Positions 1-11,200 of a stretch of 64,000 nt of DNA are shown in pieces. The stretch lies in assembly GCA_001584585.1 (NCBI GenBank), contig LSYV01000021.1:5403-69402 (forward strand), written 5' to 3'. The translations under genes and the position numbers were made by a program. Below the pieces are notes generated by a model that was not told where the DNA came from, did no database searches, and saw nothing but the letters and a program-made list of their open reading frames with translations. This DNA is from Gonium pectorale. Taxonomy: Eukaryota; Chlorophyta; Chlorophyceae; Chlamydomonadales; Volvocaceae. Numbering within the stretch: position 1 is the stretch's first letter; each line of letters begins with the position of its first letter.

Positions 1-111
1 CGCTCGTACCCAAACAGGCAAGCGGTTGAGTTATTGGCCCAACCGCCCGGCTCTCCGCCCCGCCAGGTGCTGCAAATGCTGCAACAAAACGGCCGCAAGC
101 GCAAAGGTTGA
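1..111 (+). CDS. 3' terminal exon of an unidentified gene (partial)
   Basis: The window opens inside an open frame of 36 codons that ends with TGA at 109-111. The tail is basic and ends in NGRKRKG. A TGTAA motif follows 3 bases after the stop, as expected for the end of an algal nuclear gene. I do not recognise a family from so short a piece. The tail resembles the last two exons of the next + gene (YP near the start, QV..ML/L...GRKR at the end), so the two may be diverged neighbours of one family; this is inference. Confidence 0.45.
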   Translation, partial: RSYPNRQAVELLAQPPGSPPRQVLQMLQQNGRKRKG

Positions 112-114
112 GGG

Positions 115-119
115 TGTAA
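115..119 (+). terminator. TGTAA polyadenylation signal
   Basis: TGTAA is the usual polyadenylation signal of chlamydomonadalean nuclear genes. This copy lies almost directly after the stop codon at 109-111, which is closer than usual. Confidence 0.4.
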
Positions 120-960
120 ATGCAGCCAGCCGGCCACTGCTTTGAGGCCAGCTGACATCTGCCCCAGCACCGCTGTCGGTATCTCGGGCTGTGCTCCTAA
201 GCGAGTCCTGCCCTTTCGTCCTGAACGACTGCTGTTTCCAAAGGATTCAAAAGTGGGTGAGGTGTTGTGCGCTAGTGTGCGGGTGCTAGGTGCGGCGCTT
301 GTTGTGTGCTGACGCGCGGGCGGTGTGCTCATGCTGTGAGCGAGGAGGCTGCCGCACCGTGACCGTGTTGCGCAGGCGCGCAGTCCCCGGGGCCTCCAGT
401 GCGGTGGAATAAGACCACGCCACCGCAGAGGCCGCTGCGGGGAAGGTTGAAAAAACATAGAACCAGAAACGGGGAAGTTGACACAGGAGTGACGCGGACT
501 CGTATGGCGCAGGTGTTGGGTGCCGTTACAAGTTGTCAGAGCTGATGGTTGTCTTGCTTGCGGCCATTTGGGCCGTGAGCGGTCGAAGGCAGGGGTAAAC
601 ACAGGGGCAGGAGGTGGAGCAGAGCAGTGACTGCCGCCGGCGGGACCTTGGGCGGGACGTATACATTGTTGGCATATGCGTTTTCCCCAGTCAGCATTGT
701 TGGCGCGCGATGACGGACTGACGTCACAAAAGGGCAGCTCTCCCAAGTCTCCGTCTTCTGTTTTCCCTTTTGTCGTCAGTTAACAAACTTATAAAACGGC
801 GACACGCTGGGTCGAACGGCACGCTTGGCACTGTACGTATATACGGCACCACCACAGATGGTGCACTTGCATACGCATCCTTCTGCTGTCACCGGAGGTG
901 TGTCGCCACTCGCCAGTCCCACAGGCCATGCCTCTCGGGGCCGGCACATGCGGCATCCAC

Positions 961-987
961 AATAATAATGATGATGATGATGATGAT
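961..987. repeat. AAT/GAT trinucleotide microsatellite
   Basis: Three AAT units are followed directly by about six GAT units. It is simple sequence in non-coding DNA. Confidence 0.8.
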
Positions 988-1335
988 TTGTTTTTTCTGT
1001 GGAAAGGTTGCTGGCGGAGAGGCGAGAAAGGGCGCAGACATTGGGAGGGAGAGATAGCCCTACGCGGAGCACACACGCTGCTACCACCCTGGTGAACCAC
1101 GGGTCATTTGGACACCAGATTGCCCGGGAACAGTCGTTGTGCCCACAGAAGAAGTCGAAACGGCCATGGCAGCACATTCTCGCCTTTCCCAAGGCATTGG
1201 CATCAGCTATCATGTGACCTCCTGACCCTTGGTCTTCACGCTGCGTTGTGGTAGCCGTCCCGGCGCGCTGTTCACAGCGCTGTTTTTTTACCCGTACTAA
1301 CGCTTGGTCGCGGGCTGCTGCTGCATTCGGGGTAG

Positions 1336-2662
1336 TGTGCTGCCTCGCACACGATGCACGTTGCTCGACTACATATCCACGGTGCCGGACGGGGCGCAGC
1401 TGAGCGCCCGCGAGGCCATCATGGGGCTGGGTGAGTCCCTGCACTTTCCTCTGGCCTATGCCATCGAGCCGTCCAAGTCCTGAGACGCGATTTGGGGTCT
1501 GGAGCCACGGCTGCAGCCCCCGTGTTCACGTGTACAGCGGTTGTGTGCATCCTTCGCATCCTTCGCCAGAACTTTGGGTCGTCAGCGGGGCCGCAATCAA
1601 GCCGCGTAGCGGTCCTTGCGCGCTGCGGCACGAGAGCCACCGACACGGCCCTGCCTGCATGCCCTGTCGCAGGCTTGGATCAGGAGGGCGATGGAGGCCC
1701 TGCCCGACCGAGCTGTAGGTGGTGACTTATACGGACTGAACGCCACACAGTTTTCGGTGACCAGCGCTCAGCCCGCAGGTGTACGCGTTACGGCGGCGCT
1801 CCTTTACTCACCCTGGCTGTCTCACCCTCCAGGGCACGTTGCAGGACCTGGCGCCTATCCTGGCGGCTGACCCGGACATTGCACCCAAGCTCGACTACCG
1901 GTGGGACACGGCCTGCGCGTCAGTCTAGAGCTCTGTCGCGTTACAATAGGCCGAGGGCACCCTGCGACACAGAGCGCCCTCTTGCTGCAGGCCGGACCCC
2001 CAGATGGCGACCGTGCCCCGCTGGAGGAGCAGGCTGAGCAACACCCTGAGCAAGTGCGCAGGGCCGGTGTCGCCGTGTGCTAGCTTGCGTACCGGGGAGG
2101 TAGTGGGATTGGAATGCATTCTCGGGGGAGGGGGGCACTTGCGTACATGTTGTGTGGACGAAGGCCGTCGCAGCAGCAAGCACCCTTGTCGGCAACGTAG
2201 GAGGGGTGAACGCGGGGGGTTTGTGGGCCCGTGCGTACGGCCGTGCTGTTCGTGAGTCGTGCAGGTGGTCCTCTCGCAAGCGGCGACCGCACAGCAAGGG
2301 GGCTCGTCATCCTTACGTCGCCCGTACCCGCGGGACAAGGTCCACCCCTCTTTCCGTGTTTGGGGCCAAAGCGGGACAGTGGTTGGGCGTGCTGTAGGCG
2401 TCACAGTCTCCCGCTCGCCTGTGCCACATGCTGCCCTATACATGCTCCTCGCCGTGCACAGGTATCCGGAGTTTGTCGACGTGGGTCTCCGGCAGGGCGC
2501 ATTGAAGCTGTACCGCTACGATGAGCAGGTACGTACGGCGGTACGAGCATGTACATGCATAGCGCTTGAGGTCGTCCTTGCTGGCGTCATCCCAACCGTG
2601 GCATGTCTCCCCCGCACCAGGTGATGATGGCGCTGGGACAAGGCCGCAAGAGGGGCAAGTAA
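1336..2662 (+). CDS. Unidentified protein, 3' exons of a multi-exon gene
   Basis: Five exons join in phase: 1673-1714, 1833-1900, 1991-2053, 2462-2528 and 2621-2662 (TAA). Each is bounded by AG and GT, and the codons split across introns restore cleanly. The joined product reads AWIRRAMEALPDRA, then GTLQDLAPILAADPDIAPK, then RPDPQMATVPRWRSRLS, then a K-YPEFVDVGLRQGALKLY stretch, ending in GQGRKRGK. An upstream exon at about 1336-1430 (LLDYISTVPDGAQLSAREAI) also looks coding, but its phase does not fit 1673, so a small exon is missing or its donor is wrong. The start codon is not located. The protein appears helical and basic with no signal or membrane segment. I do not recognise the family. 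Confidence 0.5.
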
Positions 2663-5290
2663 CGCAGAAGCTCGCAAGGCCATATCTTTCTAAGCAAGGC
2701 CGTTGTACGACACTTGGCGAGTGGACCGCTGTGGCCCCATTTGACCGGCTACGTGCTCGCTCCTGGGCGCCGGACTCGGCGAACGCATGGGATGTAGGGG
2801 CACTGGCCCCGGAGCGCTGCCGCCTGCTCCGCGGCGTGGTCTGTGGTGTGTGTGCTGGGCCCTGGGCGGGACAGTGACTCGTCTTAAACCACGGGCGTGC
2901 GCGATGCGTGAGGATGAGTGGCCCACAGGGTTCCTGAGGGGCGCGCTGGGTTGTTGGTGCCTCGCAGCGAGACGGCAAACGCTCACGGGTGCCGCTGCCG
3001 CTGTACCTGCCGTACCGGTGTGGGTGGTGGGCGTCCAGCACCCCACTCGCAGCGCTGTGGTACGACGAGGCGCCTGCGATACATGCGCGGATGCACTGTG
3101 GCGGGCCTATGAATGATGGCCCATGAATGACTCACGGCCGTTGTGTTGGTCACGGATCGGTAGGCAGCCCCCAAAGCAATGAGGGCGGGTGGCTGGGGCA
3201 TGACTGTCCGGTCTCTGCATTCGCCACCTCGCCAAGGACATACCTGGCAACCTGATTGGGGTGGGCCGACAGCAGGGCTGCGTGTAAAGTGGCTGCGTTG
3301 ATGGCTGCGCCGCCAAACCTTGCACCAGACTGAAGTTGCGGCACCTGAGCACGAAGATCACGCGTTCATCGGGGCATGGCCCAACACGTGCAGCGGGTCC
3401 TGCCTGGCCTCTTGCAGGGCTCATCCCTGTCACGGCCAGCCCAAGTGCAGGCACGGCAGGAAACCCGGGCGCACGTATGACGCGCCTTGCAGTGAAAACT
3501 CAACTTCTCACGAATCAGGACCGAGATTGTGAGCGGAGTTCCAGGGTTCGGCTTCGGTATGTGCAGGGACGCATGGGAGAAGCCGGAGGAGGGCACACGC
3601 CGTACAGTATTCCTTCCATCCCTGGGTCGCTCCTCAGCCGACATGCGCGCTTTCTCACTTGCCCATAGCAGGAATCATGCAGCTTGTGGGTTCCGATATG
3701 TGTGCCTGTCCAATGCCCTAAGCCCGGTTGGTGGTAGGCCCCGCGCTTCAAAACCGGTATCACTTGCAGAGCCAGCGATTGATTCTTTGCTTACAAACGA
3801 GGACGGAGCCGTCCCATAAAAATACATAACCTCCAATTACATATCCTCCGGGGCAACCGACAGGCCCCTTCCTGCCATCCCGTGCCGAGCGACTTTGCAG
3901 GTGAAGGGTGCGCGGGGCGCGTCACATAGACGCAACCTCCTCCATACCGTCCGCCAAATGAATGCAACATGCAACGACGAGCGGACCGAATACGATAGGG
4001 CCAACTCCGAGCAGTACGCCAACAGCCAACTCAGCATTCTTCAGACTGCCTACTCCCCTGTGACCGAAGAACAAGAGCGCGGCGAACACAGGTACAATCC
4101 CCTCCTCCATGGGGTCTCAAGAGGGTGGCCGAATTTGGGCCAAATTATCTGAGACCAGACGCGATGCGGCATGAACCCAGGGAGCCCGGCCCTCGGAGCC
4201 CGTCTGGTTCAACGTCAGCGGCGTCGTAACCCAAAAGAGATACTGGTAGTCACCAACAAGCCCACCTGAATATACAACTTCCTGAATCACGCAAGCGCGC
4301 ATACGGCACGGCCCTGCCATTCGGCGGGTGCGAGCGATAGTGCACCCGCGGGTCGGGCATCTGCCAAACAGACACCGCCACTTATAGAATAACACGCCCA
4401 GCACAACCCTGCAGAGACGTAGGCAAGACGTTGTTGGAGCCAACACAGGCAACCCAACCAGCCGCAAAAGATGCTTGCAGAAGAACACCATCAATCGTGA
4501 AACTTTCTTCGTTCTACTTTCAATGCCCACCATCATCCACAGGTTGCAGGTAACAGCAATATTTTTCAAAAAGTAAGAAGCCATCACCCAAGACATCCGG
4601 GGCTTTCGGCGCTTGTGGCATGAGGGCTGACTACGCCGCCGGAAAATTGACATGGGGTGACGGAGCCTGAGCGCCCCTTTCAGGTCAGCGTGCGTCCGTG
4701 ACTGGGGCGCACAGCCGGCCCAGGCGCATGGGGGCGAGCCAGGGCCAGGGTCCTGACCCAAGCTGCAGCGCATCCACTAACGGCCCCCGGCGCCCTGCTA
4801 CGTCGGCCCATCTCATCTTTGGTCCTCCGCACCTCCCAGCGCCAGACGGCCGAATGCCTCGTGTGAATCGGTTGCACATTCTTCAATGCCGATGTCGGAA
4901 GTCGCACTGGAATACCCGCAAACACAATAGTAATGCCCGTTGCGCGGGGCGCACAGGCCCTTATAGCGCACCGCAGCCCAGCCCGCATGAAGCAACCAGT
5001 TTGGGCAAACCTGGCCGTCGAGCTTCGACCCATTGCACCTACCCTGGGGCGGACATCCGCCACCGCGTCGCTGCCCTCCGGCCCGGCACGACAACAAAGA
5101 ACGACCGGACCCGATGGAAACAAAACGTCGCTGCCGCTTGCCACCTCCGCTTAGGTACCCCTCCCCCTATCCCTCCTGCTCAAACGGGACGGCGTGCGCC
5201 TCAGGCTCCTCGGAAAGGGGCGCCTTCAAACCCCCTTCCCTCCAGCTTCCCCGGCCCGGCCACCCGTCCTCTCCCTTTTCGCCGCCCCTC
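2663..5290. other. Gene-free stretch with a lower-GC island
   Basis: No supported gene. The part from about 3,780 to 4,660 is visibly less GC-rich than its surroundings. On the minus strand it contains a 62-codon frame (3922-4110) with two hydrophobic stretches, including LAVGVLLGVGPIVFGPLVV, which could encode two membrane helices. No splice partners or homology are evident, so I do not call it a gene. The 3' untranslated region of the hydrolase gene should occupy the right end. Confidence 0.35.
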
Positions 5291-7941
5291 TCAGTGGCGC
5301 AGCGCGGCGGAGCGGCGCTGCTTCAGGTCCGACTCGCCGCCAAACGAGGGCGCAATGATGTCGTACAGCCCCAGCGGGTTGTCGGCGTGCACCCAGTGGC
5401 CCGCGTCGCGCAGCAGGTGCACGCCGTGGCCCGCCCCCGTGATGGCCGCCTCGTCGCTGCCGCCCCAGCGGAAGCTGCTGCGCTCCGCCTTCACAAAGTC
5501 CAGCGTAAGCCCCTGGGGCGGCTGCTGCAGCAGGCTCCACAGCTCGGTGGTCTCGTAGGACCTGAAGATGGGAGCGGGGGGTCGCACGGTGCACGGGGAG
5601 GGGGCGTAAGCGCGGGAATAAGGCAGCCAGCCGCGAGTCTACCTCGCGATAGGGGGACATCCAGGCCCAGCGACAAGTGGCGTCACGCTCGGGACCTGGA
5701 CGCGGCCGGCTCGCGAGGATCGACCCTGCAGCCCAAGGCGCATACGCACGCATAGCAGGTAAGACACGCCCGCCACGCGTGCGGCGCACCACTACCACGT
5801 TCGTCAAGCCAAGCCCCGACGGAACGCCGCGTGCCCACTGCACGTGCCGAACCCAGGCATGGCCAGCGCACAGCTGCACGCCTAAGCCCAACCTCTTTTC
5901 CGCAGCCGTCCCCGCCCCGGCAAGCGCCCCCGCAACACCCGCTCACCCATCCCGGCTCACCACGTGCGCCTTCGTCGCCCCGCAGAGGGTCCGTGCGCCC
6001 GGCGCCGCCCCGCTCGTGCCCCCCCTTCCCCATCCCCAACCACTCCCACCTGTACAGCTCCGCGATTCCGTCCAGATCGAAGGTCCATCCCAGCTTGCCG
6101 CTGCTGTCCACCGGCCGGATGTTGGTCACCACCCAGCGCGCAATGTGGGGGGAGAAGCCTGTACAGCCGGGCGGCCAGGGGGCCAGGGGCCAGGGGGAAC
6201 ACCAGCGTCAGCCCGGGGAGCGAGGCGGGAAGTGGCACCCGCCTCCGAGCAAGTGGACAGCCGCTATGCCGCTCGCCTCGAAGATCGCAGTAGCCGCTCG
6301 CATCAGCTGCACCACCCCATGGGCCTTACCACCCGCTCCCGACGCCCCGTCCGTGAGCCTCCGTGGCTTTCCTCCCTCACCCGCGCGCACGACTGTGTCG
6401 ATGACCTCGTTCCGGCTGGCAAGGGGCTGCGGCAACGAGCGGAGCAGCTCAATGAGCTGCCCCGGGTGGTCGGGGCCGTCAATGCCACCGCCCGCGCGGA
6501 CCTGGCCGGGCAGCGAGTCAAGCACCCACACCTGGATGGTGGGGAAGGAGGGGTGCGGAAGGGAGGAGGCAAGGGGGGCCGGGCGAAAGAGAGGGCACAC
6601 GGTGAGAGAGAGCGTAGCGCGCAGAATGGGAGAGGAGGATACTCCTCGCGCCGGAGCCCACCTAGCGACTACCGTAAGGCTTCAGCGATAAACTCGGCCA
6701 GAGGCAGCGCCCCAGTACCGAGGGCGTCACAGGAAAGCGAACCTAGCCTGGCGGCGCCCTCACGCCTTTTCCCGACCCACCGCATCCTGTCTCGCCTGCT
6801 CACCCGACCCGGCCCGGCCCACGGCCCCGCCCACCTGCACGGGCCGCGGCAGCCGCTGGTTGAACTGCTGCACCATGCTCATGACCACCTTGCCCCCGAA
6901 CGAGTGCCCAATCAACACCCGCGGGAAGAGCCGCAGCCGCCGCAGCAGGCCCAGCACGTCGCCCGCCGCGCTGGCTACGCTGTGCGGCCCGCCAGGCCGG
7001 CTAGGCAGGCGCGCCGACTCGCCGTGGCAGCGGAGGTCCACTAGCAGCACCTGCCAGCTGGGGAAGCCCTGGGGGCAAAAATGGAGACAGGGAAGGGCAA
7101 GACAGGTGCGGGGCCATACTGTGCCTTAGGGGGGAGGGAATAACACAGCCCATAGGCATCCGGGAGCAGCGTCCGTAACCTGGAACGCGTGGGAGGGGGG
7201 TGGAGTATGTAGCCGCAACACAGCTGCCGCCCGCAGCCCAGCAGGGATCACCCACCTCCACGAGCATCTTTGCGAAGCTGCTCATGTTCTTGCGGTGGCC
7301 CAGAATACCGTGTACCATGACCGCTGTCGGGGGCGAGTGACTCGCGTCCGCGTGTGACCAGCGAACCTGCGGCGGATGAATGATATGGATTGGGTTGATG
7401 TCGAGCGCTAGCAAGGGGCTCCAGAAGATGGAGGGTGAAACACTCAACCGATGAGGCGGGCGCAACCCTCGCAGCAGCACACAAGAGCGCAGATGCAACT
7501 CACCAGAGGACCTTGAAATAGCTCATATGCCTGCAGCACAGGAGCGCAGAGCAGTTAGAAAGGTCACATACAAGCCCAGAAGGCCAGCCCAATGGCGACT
7601 CACGATGTTGGTTTCAAGGTCAAGTTCATCGTAAGAGAGCGAGCGCAGTCCACCCACTGCGGGTCCCGCAGGCGCAGGCGGAGGTGTAGGAAATCGAGCG
7701 TTGCCCAGGAAGGGCGACGTCTGTGTGAGCAGGCCTGCAGAGCAGTGTAGGCGGACCTGCAAGGATTGCCATCCTGCGTCAATGTCATCGCGAGGAAAGT
7801 CGCAAGGCAAGGCACAATCGAGCAGTGGCCCGCTCGCACCTGGCGCCCATGTCGACGTGCAACTTCAGCACATACTTCCGGGCGCCGTAGGCGCAGCTGC
7901 CCAACGCCAGAGGCCGCAGAAGGCAGCATCCTCAGCGGCAT
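5291..7941 (-). CDS. Alpha/beta hydrolase, plant At4g10030/ABHD11-like
   Basis: Eight exons join in phase: 7840-7941 (ATG), 7604-7756, 7504-7530, 7256-7366, 6835-7068, 6381-6531, 6050-6158 and 5291-5561 (stop), giving 385 residues. The order of motifs follows the plant At4g10030 family closely: oxyanion region VMVHGILG near residue 113, LLVDLRCHGES, the nucleophile elbow IGHSFGGK with Ser at about 187, WVLDSLPGQVRAGG, WVVTNIRP, WTFDLDGIAELYR, and the catalytic His in DAGHWVH at about 351. The acid is probably Asp or Glu near 317-323. The catalytic set looks intact, so an esterase, lipase or thioesterase activity is likely; the substrate is unknown. The first ~34 residues are Arg/Ala-rich and could be an organelle transit peptide. 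The third exon is only 27 bases long. Confidence 0.88.
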
Positions 7942-8260
7942 TAAAGGTGCGAATAGAACAATAGAGCGGAAGAAGGACTACAAATTCGATATGGAGCTAG
8001 CTCCCTACATGTTACGTTGCTATGGGGACATAACTCCCCAACGCGCACCGTTTGCCGTTCGCCACTCGGTTGACTCTCGCGCCCAAGGACCGGAATATCC
8101 GTGTCAATGGACACCAAAATCGGCCACACTTACAACCCCAGTTCCGTTGCGTCGAGGCTTTAAACGCATTCAATCCGCTGTCTTCTCGCGCTGAGCGGCC
8201 AGTGCAAACTCTGTTTCTAGTACCAGTGCTTCCTCGCCAGAAGTACCGGGCGGAGCGAAA

Positions 8261-11200
8261 ATGCGGGCTGCCAGAACGCGGCTTGAACGCGGCTTAAGCA
8301 GTCGCGGACCATGCCGGAACATCCGAGCCCCAAGCCGCTGCGGCGCGCAAGCGTGTCGGAGCCTCCCATCTCGTTCGACATCTGTCTCGCTGTCACCTGC
8401 TTCCTGCGCGGACACGGGCAGGGAGAGCGAAGCGCCATCCGCGTCGTCGCCCCCGCCGGGGAGTGTAAGGAAGGTCCGAGTATCGCGGCACGCTGCGGCG
8501 CTTGAGGTTCTCCGTCGGGTCACTCGCCAGTCTACATTGCCGACGCCCCCGACCGCGCTGGAGCAACCGGATGGCGAGGAAGTATTCCTGAGGTGGGTGG
8601 TCCAAAGCACGCGCCATAGCGCCTATCGCGTTTACGTAGGGAAAGAGGTTGGGGTTTTGGCAGCGTTATGTTCACGGAGGCTGCCTAGGGGTCAAGCATT
8701 ACGCACGGGGTTTCGCTGTGTCTCTTGCAGCTAGGTTGCTGTAGTCGCGTTACGCTGACATTGACATCGCACTCATTTGGCACTTGGTCCCTTCTGGTAA
8801 CGATCAACACATAATCGGCGGTTGGTTACTACTGGTGCCTTACGCCGAAGTGAACGTCTTAGGGCGACAGGCAAAAAGTAAGAAAGCTTTGTATACGTTG
8901 AACCGCTATTTGCTGAAGTAGTTGCTGCTTGCACAAGCAGCCGCGTACAAACGCATGTCGCCCGTGGCAATCCTTCGTTGACCAAACACCAATTCTTGTT
9001 AGTGCAGAAGCTTTGGATGCTAAGGCAATCATAATCCCGCCGTTGCCTCGCCCCGAACCCGAACCCCCTTCCGTGCCAGGTTCCCGGCCGTCGAGTTCCG
9101 CAGCTTGCTGCTCAACGCGATCGGGCGTGACACGTTCCCAGACGCGTACCGTGGCGTATGGAGGCGACACAAGGTGGGCACCGTGCGCTCGTATGTTGTA
9201 GGTCTTCGCCAGGCGTCATCAGCGCCGCGCCGTCACGCCTGGCCTAGCAGCTGGACAGCCCCGAATGGGCGCACCCGCGCTCCCCGGTGGTGGCTGCTGC
9301 CCTTTTGCGTCTCCCGAGCATCTCGGTCGTTCCAGCCCCGCCGCCGCTCTCGCTCCGCCCCCGTATGGGCCTCCTCCAGCCCATGCCCTACATTTCCCGC
9401 ATGCCGCCCTTCACCCCCCTGCACCTCCCCAGCGCCCCTTCCTTCGCACCCTCACTTCCTCAAAACCGGGTATCTGTCTTGCGGCGGCGGCCCCCTCCCC
9501 TCCCCACATGTTCGTCGCTCTGGCCGTTGCCGTCAGGTGTCGCTGGCCTCCATGCTGCTGGCGCTGTCGGGCGGCGACCAGGCGGCCTACGAGGCGGCGC
9601 TGGAGGGGCTGCTGGACGAGTGCGTGGACACGCGAGACAGCCGGGCAGCCAGCAACAGCAAAGAGCTGCAGCGGCAGCGGAGGAAGCTGGAGCGGGCAGC
9701 GGCCGCCGCGACCGTGGCTTTGGATCCCGGGCCGGCAGCGGCACCGCCCGGCGGTCGGGTTGCAGGCTGCCGCCCCAGCGCAGAGCACCTGGCTGCGGGT
9801 TCGGGGCACCTGTTGCGGAGCGGAGCTAGCTCGTGCTCGGGCTCGGGCGTGCCGGAGGCGGTGCGGCACGGGCAGCAGCTGCACGGACCCTGCAGCGGTG
9901 AGGGCAGCGGCCCCTTTGAGGAGCAGGGGCCCTGCTGCGTGGCGGCCGGGGGCGCAGAGTTACTCCCCGGCCTGGGTGCGGGACTCCGACTCCACTCGGG
10001 CACATGCGAGGACGGCAGTGTTGTTGACGTGACCTCGGGCGCCCAGTCGGCGCTCGGGTGTTGGGGCAGCGGCAGAGGCAGCGGCGCGGCTGCGGAGGCG
10101 ACGGCGTCCGTGGAGGCGGCCAGCAGCGGCGTGGGGCTGGAGGAGGGCGAGCCGACGGCCTGGCAGGGCCGTGCGGCAGCGGCCCGCGCCAGCGGCCACG
10201 CCGGCGCCGTGAGGTCCCTGGCAGCGCGGCGGGCGGCCATGCGGAAGGCCATCGACGCATGGTGCCGAGTAACCGTGCAGCCGTCGTCGCAACCATCGCA
10301 GCAGCAGCAGCAGAAGCCGGCCAGCCCCTGCGAGCAGTCGTGTGGCGCCGAGGCGGAGGCCCCGGGCGCCGCGCCCGCCTGCTCGGCCCCCGCCCCGGCC
10401 CCCTTTGCCGCGCTGCGCCCGCTGCTGGCTGCGGTGCTGGAGCTGGGGGAGCCGGAGCCGCTGTCGGACGTGCGGCGCAACGGCAGCCGCACGGAGCTGC
10501 AGGTGCGGGCCGCGGCGGGGGGTTTGAGAGGGGGGTGGACGTGGCGGTGCGGCGGCAGGGGACTGGAGGCACGCGGCGGGGAGCGCGGCCTGGGCCCGTT
10601 GTCAAGAAGGCCCCCCCCGTTCCCTGCGGACCCTCTTGCACCTCGCTTCCCGACGCCATGGTCAGGTACGTAATACACCGAACACGGCCAGCGCCCCGGC
10701 CGCACGCCGTCAGCTGCCTTTCATCTCATTTCCTAGGACCCCTCCGAACCCACCTCATCCTAACAGCCCCTCCCCCGCCGTCGCCCCCCCCCCGTCTGCC
10801 AGCCCCACCCCCACCGCCCTTTAATTCTCTGATCCCCTCTGCTCGTGCCCGCCAGGTGGCTTCGCTCATGTCCTCTGCGCTGCCGCCCGGCTGGCGGCTG
10901 TACTGCGGGGCCGTCATTACGGCGGTGGACGGTCAGCCCTTCCGCACGGCGCGGCGGCTCAAGGGGGAGGCGGACGTGCTGCTGGTGGACCACGAGGGCT
11001 GCGTGCAGGTCGGGGGTGGGTTGGGCGAGGGTGGGGGGTGGGGGGGTGGGGCTAGCGTGACGAAGGGCAGGAGACGAGGCGGGGAGCCGCGCGGGTTGGC
11101 GAGACTGCTGGGGAGGGGCAGGGGCGAGAGTCGCCGGGATGGGCGGGGTGGCAACGCACGCGAGAGGAGCATCAGCGCCGCAGCCGTGCCCGGTTGTCCG

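Larger units (their letters stand above)
112..1335. other. Gene-free stretch
   Basis: I see no conserved exon here. It should hold the 3' untranslated region of the first gene and the promoter and early exons of the next + gene. A GAT/AAT trinucleotide run lies at 961-987. The open frames across it are His-, Asp- or Met-rich artefacts of that run or chance frames. Confidence 0.4.

Noticed and set aside
805..835. GGGTCGAAC resembling a tRNA T-loop
   Set aside because: No matching acceptor stem, D-arm or anticodon arm could be drawn around it.
770..1444. Overlapping frames with poly-His, poly-Asp or poly-Met runs
   Set aside because: They result from the AAT/GAT microsatellite and show no conservation or splice structure.
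4698..7044. Long + strand frames over the hydrolase gene
   Set aside because: GC-rich DNA leaves the antisense strand open. The minus-strand exons carry all hydrolase motifs, so these are shadows.
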